From Lachnospiraceae bacterium (lineage in GTDB: Bacteria; Bacillota; Clostridia; Lachnospirales; Lachnospiraceae): a DNA stretch of 40,579 bases. The stretch covers positions 1-40,579 of the forward strand of contig JAFSPF010000006.1 in NCBI GenBank assembly GCA_017443065.1, given 5' to 3'. The translations under genes were made by a program, and so were the position numbers. This document shows positions 22,932 to 30,317 of the stretch, piece after piece. The notes beneath the pieces were generated by a model. It was not told where the DNA came from. It ran no database searches and saw nothing but the letters and a program-made list of their open reading frames with translations. The number at the start of each line of letters is the position of its first letter. Within the stretch, counting starts at the first letter, position 1.

Positions 22932-24658
22932 GATTCCGCCCCCTGTTCCGGCCTGCCCGACATACGGTGCGCCTGTTTCATCGCGTACATTCTGCGATCC
23001 GCCTCACGCAGAGCGTCACGCACGCTGACGATGCCGTCTTCATCCGTGGAGGCCACGCCGTAGGACATCGCAAAGGGCGCGAGCGAGCGGTCGTTGTTTT
23101 TTTCCGAAAGCTGCTCCTGCAGCATGTCGATGCTGTGATCGGTTTTGAACATGGAGGTGCCGCTCATGATGGCGATAAACTCGTCCCCGCCCATGCGACC
23201 GAGCAGCACGGCATCCGTAAAGCAGCGGTTCAGGATTTCCGCGGTATCCGCAAGATAGCGGTCTCCTGCCGCATGGCCGAAGCGGTCGTTGATCAGCTTC
23301 AGGCGGTCCACGTCAATGGAAATCACGGTGCAGGGGAAGGACTCCTTGTCATATCGTTCCAGCACCTGTTCGCAGCGGCTGCGGTTGGCCATGCCCGTCA
23401 GAGGATCGGTGAAGGCCAGACCTGTCAGGCGCTCGCGGATATCCTCGTCATAAATGCGTTCGATGTGGTAATAGAAAAAGTTCAGGATGAGGCTTAAGGC
23501 GAAGAAGAAGGCACCGGCGGTGATGTAGTTCAGGTTGGCATAGGCATCGCCGCCCGCACTGAAGTAACGCATGAAGCTGTAGCGTGCAAGATCGATCAGG
23601 GCCATCGCGGTCATGACAAAGAATCCCGTCATCAGAATCCGCTCCGAAATCTGCCAGGGATGACGTTCCCTGTTGTTTTTTCTGTTCTGCCGCCAGTCGT
23701 GGATGACCATGGCCACCAGGAGAAAGGCCTCAAAGAGGATCAGCAGATGGATGTAGGGCACACAGTTATTGATGTGGACAATATTTGCCGCATGCAGGAG
23801 GAGGATGATCACGGCAACGGCAAGATCAAACAGCGCCAGGAAACGGTACGGCCCGCGCTTTTCCGCTTCCCGGATGGAGCCGATGAAGGAAATGAAGGCT
23901 GCGGGAAGAAAGAACAGGCAGGAATACTCCAGGATGTTGTCGAACACAATGGAATCATTGAGGAACTGCGGCAGCTTGTTGTAGCACAGGATGTAGAGCC
24001 CGAGCAGAAAGGTAATCAGGGCGGAATACAGAATCCGCCGTTCCGTCCGGTAAAAAAGCCAAAGGAAGAAGTGCGTAAAAAGCAGCACCAGACCGAGGAC
24101 TGAGAGGAAGATGCCGACCATCAGCGTCAGGCGGTTCACATGCAGATAGGTGAGCGAAAGATCCTGCACATTGCCGATGCGCACGGGGTCAAGCCCGGAA
24201 AAGGCGCCGTTTTCATTGGCGGTTAAGTGAATCGTCAGCGTCTTTCCGCCGTAGCCCTCCGGCAGCGGAATATAGTGATAGTGACTCGGCGTCATTTTGT
24301 TCTTTGCGGTGTACTGCGCGCCGTCCTCGTAAATCACCGTCTCCCCCACATAGACGCGGATCGACGCATGCACGGTTTTGATCTGGATGCAGGCACCGGT
24401 GACTTCTTCTTCGGGAAGGGGATGTGACATCAGAAAGGTATCACCTTTTTTTACGACGCCTAAGTTTGCGTCCGCAAGCGACAGGTCGTCCAGATATTCA
24501 CCGCGCACAATGACACGCCAGTGATCCGTCAGACCGGTGACGGATGACGTTTCTGTGGAAGGACTGCGCCCCGCGAGAACAATGGTTCCGGCAAAACACA
24601 GCAACAGAACGATCAGAATCGCCAGATTCCTCTTTTTCGGTTCAGGTGCTCCGGGCAT
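22928..24658 (-). CDS. Membrane diguanylate cyclase, seven-helix sensor plus GGDEF
   Basis: 576 aa, with the same layout as the following gene: an N-terminal helix (11-30), an extracellular beta-rich domain to about residue 175 (IRVYVGETVIYEDGAQYTAK, then HYHYIPLPEGYGGKTL), seven membrane helices, and a GGDEF domain (LAFTDPLTGMANRSRCEQVL, ISIDVDRLKLINDRFGHAAG, RMGGDEFIAIM). It is catalytically complete but lacks an RxxD inhibitory site. Two such proteins made as a coupled pair may form a heterodimer or sense related ligands. No EAL or HD-GYP phosphodiesterase is nearby. The ATG is 6 nt behind an extended -10, suggesting a leaderless mRNA. Confidence 0.9.
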   Translation of the reverse strand: MPGAPEPKKRNLAILIVLLLCFAGTIVLAGRSPSTETSSVTGLTDHWRVIVRGEYLDDLSLADANLGVVKKGDTFLMSHPLPEEEVTGACIQIKTVHASIRVYVGETVIYEDGAQYTAKNKMTPSHYHYIPLPEGYGGKTLTIHLTANENGAFSGLDPVRIGNVQDLSLTYLHVNRLTLMVGIFLSVLGLVLLFTHFFLWLFYRTERRILYSALITFLLGLYILCYNKLPQFLNDSIVFDNILEYSCLFFLPAAFISFIGSIREAEKRGPYRFLALFDLAVAVIILLLHAANIVHINNCVPYIHLLILFEAFLLVAMVIHDWRQNRKNNRERHPWQISERILMTGFFVMTAMALIDLARYSFMRYFSAGGDAYANLNYITAGAFFFALSLILNFFYYHIERIYDEDIRERLTGLAFTDPLTGMANRSRCEQVLERYDKESFPCTVISIDVDRLKLINDRFGHAAGDRYLADTAEILNRCFTDAVLLGRMGGDEFIAIMSGTSMFKTDHSIDMLQEQLSEKNNDRSLAPFAMSYGVASTDEDGIVSVRDALREADRRMYAMKQAHRMSGRPEQGAES

Positions 24659-24664
24659 GTGCTT

Positions 24665-24673
24665 ATTTTACCA
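24665..24673 (-). promoter_or_regulatory. Extended -10 placed for a leaderless GGDEF transcript
   Basis: TGG-TAAAAT (24673-24665, minus strand) ends 6 nt before the ATG at 24658. No ribosome site lies between them; the only GGGAG is about 20 nt away. A CTGCCA/TGGCAG hairpin near 24690-24705 separates this promoter from rsmA. Confidence 0.5.
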
Positions 24674-24719
24674 CACTCCCTGCCTGTTCTGCCATCCTTG
24701 GCAGAGCGCAAAACAGTGA

Positions 24720-25592
24720 CTACCGGAGCAGATCGGACAAAGCCGCAAATTGCAGGATGGTGAGCCGCTCCGCCCGGATGTCGGCCGGAAGATGCAGCCC
24801 GTCCTGTAATGCGGCAGAAATGCGCTCTTTGGAAAGCGCAAGCGAGGGGTCGCTGCCGAGGGAGTTGACCAGGGTTTTGCGCCGGTGCGCAAAGGAAGCC
24901 TCCACGACGCGGAAAAAGAAGTCCGGGTTCTTTACCCTTACGGGCGGTGTCTCAAGCGGCACCAGACGCACCACGGCACTTGTCACCTTCGGCTGCGGCC
25001 GGAAGGCATGCGGCGGCACCTCACAGACCGATTCCGGCGTTGCGTAGTACTGTACCGCAACGGAGAGCGTGCCGTATTCTTTCCCGCCCGGAGCTGCGCA
25101 CATTCGCTCCGCCAGCTCTTTTTGCACCATCACGGTGCAGGAAAGCGGCGGAACCGCATCCTGCAACAGTTTCATGATGACCGGTGTGGAGATATAGTAA
25201 GGAAGATTCGCCACGACCTTGAAGGCCTTGCCCTCATTGTATTCTGCACGGAGTGCGGCAAGGTCGGTTTTCAGTATGTCCGTGAAAAGAACGGCCACAT
25301 TGCCGATGTGCATCGTGCCGTCCGCGGTCTGCAGGGCGTTCGGATTCATTCCGGTGCTGCAGGCGGAGAGCGTCTGTCCGAGTTGTTCACGAAGGCTCCC
25401 GTCAATTTCCACCGCCACAACCCGCTTTGCGCGTGCCGCAAGGCGCGTGGTCAGCGCGCCCGTGCCGGGACCGATCTCCAGCACGACGTCCTCCTCGGTC
25501 AGTTGCGCACTTTCCGCAATCTCTTCCAGTATGGCCTCATCCGTCAGAAAGTTCTGCCCGAAGCGTTTTTTGGCGTGTATCCGTTTTTCCAT
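24720..25592 (-). CDS. rsmA: 16S rRNA adenine dimethyltransferase RsmA (KsgA)
   Basis: 290 aa. It methylates two neighbouring adenines in the 3' helix of 16S rRNA during 30S assembly, using S-adenosylmethionine. KKRFGQNFLTDEAIL at the start, the SAM motif EIGPGTGALT, and the catalytic NLPYYIST are all present, as is the C-terminal FRPQPKVTSAVVRL. The ATG at 25592 matches the family start although the ribosome site is weak; upstream in-frame codons to 25658 lie over the promoter. In many Bacillota rsmA sits beside tatD and rnmV; here tatD is divergent and separated by ATPase B and a tRNA. Confidence 0.96.
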   Translation of the reverse strand: MEKRIHAKKRFGQNFLTDEAILEEIAESAQLTEEDVVLEIGPGTGALTTRLAARAKRVVAVEIDGSLREQLGQTLSACSTGMNPNALQTADGTMHIGNVAVLFTDILKTDLAALRAEYNEGKAFKVVANLPYYISTPVIMKLLQDAVPPLSCTVMVQKELAERMCAAPGGKEYGTLSVAVQYYATPESVCEVPPHAFRPQPKVTSAVVRLVPLETPPVRVKNPDFFFRVVEASFAHRRKTLVNSLGSDPSLALSKERISAALQDGLHLPADIRAERLTILQFAALSDLLR

Positions 25593-25637
25593 GAAATAAT
25601 CCGGGTGCAGCAGGCGCGGTTTGCCAACTCCGCCTCT

Positions 25638-25666
25638 ACCATACCATACGCCGGGCAAGGATGCAA
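25638..25666 (-). promoter_or_regulatory. Promoter of rsmA
   Basis: On the minus strand TTGCAT (25666-25661), a 17-bp spacer and TATGGT (25643-25638). The leader to the ATG is about 40 nt. Confidence 0.5.
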
Positions 25667-25687
25667 AAACCGTGAGGTGGCCGGCAC

Positions 25688-25716
25688 TTGACAGAACCTA
25701 TAATAACCTATAAAAT
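25688..25716 (+). promoter_or_regulatory. Promoter of AAA ATPase B, overlapped by the repeat array
   Basis: TTGACA (25688-25693), a 17-bp spacer and TAAAAT (25711-25716), close to consensus. The first two 9-bp repeats (25695-25703 and 25705-25713) fill the spacer and touch the -10, so binding there would compete with RNA polymerase. Confidence 0.75.
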
Positions 25717-25819
25717 AATCTAAAACCTATAACGAGATATAAAAGATGACAAAACCTATAAAAAGATATAAATAATACTGATACCCGTAACAAGACATAA
25801 AATCTTGCGAAACATGTAA
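25695..25819 (+). repeat. Phased repeat array: nine 9-bp motifs in 29-bp units
   Basis: Motif starts are 25695, 25705, 25724, 25734, 25753, 25763, 25782, 25792 and 25811; the steps alternate 10 and 19, a 29-bp unit repeated over four times. AACCTATAA is exact at 25695, 25705, 25724 and 25753. The second site of later units is GAGATATAA, AAGATATAA, then AAGACATAA. The last first-sites are TACCCGTAA and AACATGTAA. All nine end in TAA. Similarity fades toward the gene. The array covers the promoter spacer and most of the 5' leader. Confidence 0.88.
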
Positions 25820-25843
25820 AACCGTATCATTCCGGAGGCGGAC

Positions 25844-26878
25844 ATGAGAAAAAACAATCCATACACCATCATGTTCGGAAGGGAACCTTCTCAAATGGTG
25901 TCCCGGATCACGCAGCGTGATGAAATCATCAATACCTTTACCAGCGATGTGCCGAGTTCCCAGATCTTTTTCATCACCGGTGTGAGGGGCTCCGGAAAAA
26001 CGGTTCTCATGAGTGAAATATCCGCACGGTTGGCCGCCGAAAAAAAATGGATCACGGTCGAGATCAGTCCCATGGGAGATATGCTGGCAGAACTGGCCTC
26101 CAAAATCTATCATACGGGCGGCATGCCCAAATGGTTAAAAACCGCAGGCATCGATCTTTCTTTTTTCGGCATCGGGGTGAAAATCAAATCTGCGGAGCCG
26201 GTCACAAATATAGAAATCGCACTCAGGCGCATCCTCGGAAAGCTGAAAAAAGAAGGGAAGCGTCTGCTGATCACGATGGATGAGGCTTTCAGTTCAAAGG
26301 AAATGCGTATCTTCGCGTCTGCTTTTCAGATTTTCATGAGGGAAAAACTTCCCGTTTTTCTGATCATGACAGGTCTTTATAAAAACATTGACGTTCTGCG
26401 CAATGATAAGGTACTGACTTTTTTGCTACGGACGCCGCGGATCAATCTCGGTTCCCTGAACATACGCAGCATGCAGAACTATTATACGGAAACCTTTCAA
26501 CTTCCCGAAGAGGATGCGCTCGAAATGGCACATATGACAAAAGGATACCCGTTTGCGTTTCAGGTTCTCGGGTACCATACATATGAACATCACGGTGATT
26601 ATCAAAAGGCGGTCGAGCCCACAAGACTGTATCTGGAGGAATATGTTTACGAAAAACTCTGGACAGAATTGTCAGACAAGGAAAAAAAGATCTGTACCGC
26701 AATCGCGGGGACGGAAAGCGGCAAGGTCCTCGATATTCGAAAAAAACTGGATATTGAAACGAATGAATTCAGCCCCTACAGGGCGAATCTGATCAAGAAA
26801 GGGATTCTGGACGGAAGCAACTATGGTCACATTTCTTTTACGCTGCCGTTTTTTGATGACTTTGTGCGGAGTTGTTAA
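25844..26878 (+). CDS. AAA ATPase B with C-terminal winged helix (ORC/Cdc6-like layout)
   Basis: 344 aa. It starts with NNPYTIMFGREPSQMVSR, the family's leader motif. Walker A GVRGSGKT (46-53), Walker B LLITMDE (D146, E147), and MTKGYPFAFQVLG match ATPase A. The last 75 residues look like a winged helix (VLDIRKKLDIETNEFSPYR, then ANLIKKGILDG and a wing GHISFTLP). Ribosome site GGAGG lies 5 nt before the ATG. It is AT-rich relative to rsmA and tatD, between which it sits beside a tRNA-Lys gene, a common landing site for acquired DNA. The function is unknown; ATP-dependent binding to its own array is the simplest hypothesis. Confidence 0.85.
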   Translation: MRKNNPYTIMFGREPSQMVSRITQRDEIINTFTSDVPSSQIFFITGVRGSGKTVLMSEISARLAAEKKWITVEISPMGDMLAELASKIYHTGGMPKWLKTAGIDLSFFGIGVKIKSAEPVTNIEIALRRILGKLKKEGKRLLITMDEAFSSKEMRIFASAFQIFMREKLPVFLIMTGLYKNIDVLRNDKVLTFLLRTPRINLGSLNIRSMQNYYTETFQLPEEDALEMAHMTKGYPFAFQVLGYHTYEHHGDYQKAVEPTRLYLEEYVYEKLWTELSDKEKKICTAIAGTESGKVLDIRKKLDIETNEFSPYRANLIKKGILDGSNYGHISFTLPFFDDFVRSC

Positions 26879-26948
26879 GAATCCCCGCCACCTCATAATA
26901 AAGGAATACCGCGCCCATTCAGCGATTGAACAGACACGGTACCCGGCC

Positions 26949-27021
26949 TGCGCCCCCAGGGCCTCGAACCCTGGACAACCTGATTAAGAGTCAGGTGCTC
27001 TACCAACTGAGCTAGGGGCGC
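26949..27021 (-). tRNA. tRNA-Lys (anticodon CTT)
   Basis: 73 nt without encoded CCA. Acceptor GCGCCCC/GGGGCGC, D arm with AGCTCAGTTGGTAGAGC, anticodon loop CTCTTAA (anticodon CTT), T arm CAGGG-TTCGAGG-CCCTG, discriminator A. All stems pair. It reads AAG lysine codons. Confidence 0.97.
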
Positions 27022-27041
27022 GTTTTTGAAACACTTAGACG

Positions 27042-27070
27042 ATTATAGACCACTGGATTATAGAAGTCAA
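27042..27070 (-). promoter_or_regulatory. Promoter of tRNA-Lys
   Basis: On the minus strand TTGACT (27070-27065), a 17-bp spacer and TATAAT (27047-27042), about 20 nt upstream of the tRNA: a strong stable-RNA promoter. Confidence 0.8.
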
Positions 27071-27103
27071 GCGTATTTCAGCAAATTTGAAAGGGTTTTT
27101 GAC

Positions 27104-27964
27104 ATGATCGACACACACGCACACTATGATGACAGCGCATTTGACGCGGACCGCAAGGCGGTGTTTGCCGCGGCCGCAGCCGCCGGCGTGACACATATCA
27201 TCAACGCGGCGTCAGATGTTTCCTCACTTGCAAAGATTGACGCGCTTTTGAAGCAATACGGGATCCTTTCTGCCGCTGCCGGCCTGCATCCGGAGAATGC
27301 GGCCGATCTTACCGGAGATGCACTGGAAGCGCATCTTACGGAAATCCGCTCCTTTGTACAGCGCACGGACAGGGTCGTCGCGATCGGAGAGATCGGACTG
27401 GATTATCATTACGATTCGCCGGCACCGGACGCGGCAGCGGAAGTGAAGGAAAGAGCGGCACAATGGGATCACGGCAAAGACCCCGTGAACTGGCCGCCCC
27501 GCAGGATACAGAAGGATCTGTTCCGCAGACAGATCGCGATGGCGAAGGAACTGCAACTGCCCGTTGTCGTACATTCCCGTGACGCGGCGGAGGATACCCT
27601 TGCCGTCATCAAAGAAACCGGTGCGGGAGAAAACGGTTGCGATATGCACTGCTTCGGCTATTCCAAAGAGATGGCGCGGGAATTTCTGAATGCCGGGTGT
27701 TATCTTGGCATCGGCGGGGTCTCCACCTTTCAAAACGGCAAAAAACTAAAGGAAGTGATCGCTTATGCGCCGCTGGACCGGCTGCTTCTTGAGACCGATG
27801 CGCCCTATCTTGCCCCGGCGCCGTACCGCGGAAAGAGAAACGAGAGTGCATATCTCGTACGGGTGGTGAAGGCCATCGCCGAAATCAAAGGCGCAGGGGA
27901 AGACGATGTGATGCATCAGACGGCGGAGAATGCCCTGCGGCTGTTTCGGCGGCTGCATCCATAG
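27104..27964 (+). CDS. tatD: TatD-family metal-dependent hydrolase (3'-5' DNA exonuclease type)
   Basis: 286 aa from the ATG at 27104 (AAAGGG upstream); an in-frame extension to 27026 overlaps the tRNA promoter. The metal-binding motifs of the TIM-barrel family are all present: IDTHAHYDD, GEIGLDYHYD, VVHSRDA, HCFGYS, LLETDAPYLAP. The family includes DNA exonucleases and D-aminoacyl-tRNA deacylases. Compared with usual TatD proteins there are about 20 extra residues after GLDYHYD (rich in Ala, Glu, Pro). It diverges from tRNA-Lys and converges with the permease at 27993. Confidence 0.92.
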   Translation: MIDTHAHYDDSAFDADRKAVFAAAAAAGVTHIINAASDVSSLAKIDALLKQYGILSAAAGLHPENAADLTGDALEAHLTEIRSFVQRTDRVVAIGEIGLDYHYDSPAPDAAAEVKERAAQWDHGKDPVNWPPRRIQKDLFRRQIAMAKELQLPVVVHSRDAAEDTLAVIKETGAGENGCDMHCFGYSKEMAREFLNAGCYLGIGGVSTFQNGKKLKEVIAYAPLDRLLLETDAPYLAPAPYRGKRNESAYLVRVVKAIAEIKGAGEDDVMHQTAENALRLFRRLHP

Positions 27965-27992
27965 CGTGTGCCGGCAGTGCCAAAGGATCTGA

Positions 27993-29261
27993 TTATCTCC
28001 ACACAAACCAGATAAAGAGATAGCCCGCCATGACGGCGGTGAGCGTGAAGGGAATGCCGATGCGGAAGAAATCCTTAAAGCCCGCGTCATGGCCTTCCTT
28101 GCGCAGCATCCCCATCGCGGTGATGTTGGCGGAGGCGCCGATCGGCGTTAAGTTGCCGCCGAGGGTGGCGCCGCAGAGGAGACCGAAATAGAGCAGATAG
28201 GGCTCGATCCCGAGCTGTGTCGTGACACCGGAAAGCACGGGGAGCATCGTGGCCACGTAAGGAATGTTGTCCACGAAGGCGGAGATCGCAACGGAGCCCC
28301 AGACGATGATCGTATAGAGCAGGAAGATATTGTTGCCGCCGACGGAGACGATGAGCGAGGCAAATTCGTCAATGATGCCGACCTCCGTCACGCCGCCGAT
28401 CACGATGAAGAGGGCGGTCAGCAGAAGCAGCGTCTCTAAGTCCACGCTCTTTAAGGCGCGCGTCATGTGCGAGGCATCCTTGTATTTGACATAATCCAGG
28501 GCGGCCGTGATGAGCGCCAGCACCAGGCAGATCAGGCCGTTCGTGACATCCGGCTTGTCATCGATGAAGGAAGCGGTGATCAGGAGCGCCACCATCAGAA
28601 GCAGCATCACCGTCGGGACATAGTTCCGCACGGAGGTATGTTCCTCATTTGAAACCGGCGCCTTGTCCTTCCGAAATAAGATCATCATGATCGGGATGGT
28701 GGCGATCGCCCCGAGCTCCGTCGCGAAGAACATGCCCGGACGCCCCTTCATAAAGAAGAAGGCCGTAAAGTCCATTTTCGCGTAATCACCGAGCAGGATG
28801 GAGGTCGTGTCGCCGACCAGGGTTGCCGCGCCCTGCAGGTTGGAGGAGACGGCGATCGAAAGGATCATGGGGATTGGCGAGATGCCGAGCTTTTTGCAGA
28901 TCGCAAGGCCGACCGGCGCAACCATCAGCACTGTTGCCACATTGTCAATGAAGGCGGAGATGATGCCCGCGAAGAGGGACATATAAATTGTCACCATCAT
29001 CACGTTTTTCGAGTGATCCAGCAGGAATTCCGCGATTTTGTTCGGCATGAGGGAATCAATAAAGAAATCCACGATCAGCATCGTGCCGCTGATCATCATC
29101 AGCACGTTCCAGTTGATGACGCCGGGGAGCTCCGGAAAGGGCAGGATCCCGAGAAGCAAAAACAGCACCGCACAGGCACAGGCCGTCCACACGCGCCGCT
29201 TCGGTATGGCGATGATCAGAACGTACATCAGGATGAATAAGACGAGTGCCGGTACGCGCAT
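27993..29261 (-). CDS. Anion/sodium permease of the ArsB/NhaD superfamily
   Basis: 422 aa with about eleven membrane helices. Two re-entrant-type repeats typical of the ion transporter superfamily are visible: SAFIDNVATVLMVAPVGLAI and AFVDNIPYVATMLPVLSGV, each with an Asp-Asn pair in the ion site, and SSNLQGAATLVGDTTSILLG and GATLGGNLTPIGASANITAM. It moves Na+/H+, arsenite, or a carboxylate or inorganic anion; which one is not evident. No arsenic genes are nearby. The ATG at 29261 has AAAGGAG 6 nt upstream. It lies 22 nt after the HIT gene on the same strand and is probably co-transcribed with it. Confidence 0.85.
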   Translation of the reverse strand: MRVPALVLFILMYVLIIAIPKRRVWTACACAVLFLLLGILPFPELPGVINWNVLMMISGTMLIVDFFIDSLMPNKIAEFLLDHSKNVMMVTIYMSLFAGIISAFIDNVATVLMVAPVGLAICKKLGISPIPMILSIAVSSNLQGAATLVGDTTSILLGDYAKMDFTAFFFMKGRPGMFFATELGAIATIPIMMILFRKDKAPVSNEEHTSVRNYVPTVMLLLMVALLITASFIDDKPDVTNGLICLVLALITAALDYVKYKDASHMTRALKSVDLETLLLLTALFIVIGGVTEVGIIDEFASLIVSVGGNNIFLLYTIIVWGSVAISAFVDNIPYVATMLPVLSGVTTQLGIEPYLLYFGLLCGATLGGNLTPIGASANITAMGMLRKEGHDAGFKDFFRIGIPFTLTAVMAGYLFIWFVWR

Positions 29262-29283
29262 GGGCTCTCCTTTGCCCGAAGGC

Positions 29284-29688
29284 TTAAGCCGTGATTTCTT
29301 TGCACAGCGCGGACAGTACTTCCTGATCCGCCTGCGGCATGTGCCAGTTGATTTTCACGTCATCGTTCGCAAAGCGCGGGATGGCATGCATGTGAAAGTG
29401 CATCACCGTCTGCCCGGCCGCTTCGCCGTTGTTCTGCACCAGGTTCAGGCCGTCCGGATGAAGTCGTTCCTTCAGCTGCCCCGCAACATGATGCACGCGC
29501 TTCATGATCTCCGAGGCCTCTTCCTCCGAAAGCGCAAACAGGTTCTCCGCGTGCTTTTTCGGGATGATCAGCGTGTGTCCCTTCGCAACGGGACAGACAT
29601 CGAGGATGGCGATACAGGTTTCATCCTCATAAACCTTGTGGGACGGGATTTCGCCCGCCGCGATTTTGCAAAAAATACAGTCTGCCAT
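29284..29688 (-). CDS. HIT family nucleotide hydrolase (HINT-like)
   Basis: 134 aa, normal length. The catalytic HIT motif HFHMHAIPR and the N-terminal CIFCKI (zinc-type cysteines) are intact. These small dimeric enzymes split AMP from phosphoramidate or mixed-anhydride substrates such as aminoacyl-adenylates. Ribosome site AAGGGGGG. Housekeeping gene in a minus-strand run: FMN/SCP2 protein, rhomboid, HIT, permease. Confidence 0.95.
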   Translation of the reverse strand: MADCIFCKIAAGEIPSHKVYEDETCIAILDVCPVAKGHTLIIPKKHAENLFALSEEEASEIMKRVHHVAGQLKERLHPDGLNLVQNNGEAAGQTVMHFHMHAIPRFANDDVKINWHMPQADQEVLSALCKEITA

Positions 29689-29702
29689 AATATATACCCC
29701 CC

Positions 29703-30317
29703 TTATAACATAGCTCTCAAATCAATGTTCCGTTTTCCCGCCGTCATTACAAAACAAAGCAGCGCACCCGTGACAAGTCCTCCGATATGCGCGATATTGT
29801 TGACCGCGCTCGAACGAAGGCCCATAAACAGGGAATACACCACCATAAAGCCGACGCGCCGAAGCAGGGAGGAGCCCTGCCGCTGCGCTTTCGGCATCCG
29901 GAGCAGCAGTACGAGCATCGCACCCATCACGCCGAAGACCGCTCCGGAAGCGCCGAGGGAATCCCAGGACTCTCTCTGCGAAACCTCATAGAAGAGCGTG
30001 AACACATTTCCGGCGATGCCGCTGATGAGATACAGCAGCGCAAACAGGATATGGCCGGTATTCCGCTCCACCGCCGCACCGAGGTAAAACAGCAGGATCA
30101 TGTTGCTGAACAGGTGCATAAAGTCCGCGTGCAGAAAGGTGGCGGACAGCAGGCGGTTGTACTCCCCCTCTTCGAGCACCAGATACACGTTCAGGACGCC
30201 GGCATCATGGATCCGGTCCGGGACGATCAGTGTCAGAAGAAAGACCAGGACGTTCAGCGCAACAAGGGTCACGGTCACGACGGAGGTGAGCCACCTGCGG
30301 TCAAATGCGTAATACAT
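29703..30317 (-). CDS. Rhomboid family intramembrane serine protease
   Basis: 204 aa, six membrane helices. The catalytic dyad is Ser in GASGAVFG and His in NNIAHIGGLVTG. HADFMHLFSNM supplies the conserved His and Asn of the oxyanion site. It cleaves membrane-protein helices near their outer end. It starts directly after the stop of the preceding gene (TAA then ATG), so it is translationally coupled to the flavodoxin-SCP2 protein. Confidence 0.93.
   Translation of the reverse strand: MYYAFDRRWLTSVVTVTLVALNVLVFLLTLIVPDRIHDAGVLNVYLVLEEGEYNRLLSATFLHADFMHLFSNMILLFYLGAAVERNTGHILFALLYLISGIAGNVFTLFYEVSQRESWDSLGASGAVFGVMGAMLVLLLRMPKAQRQGSSLLRRVGFMVVYSLFMGLRSSAVNNIAHIGGLVTGALLCFVMTAGKRNIDLRAML

Noticed and set aside
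25695..25819. CRISPR array (29-bp period)
   Set aside because: The units are contiguous imperfect copies with no variable spacers, the repeated words are only 9 bp, and no cas gene is near.
27042..27065. Two TTATAG words as a third ATPase-type repeat array
   Set aside because: They are explained as the -10 box of the tRNA-Lys promoter (TTGACT-17-TATAAT on the minus strand) and a chance neighbour; the spacing does not follow the 10/19 rule.
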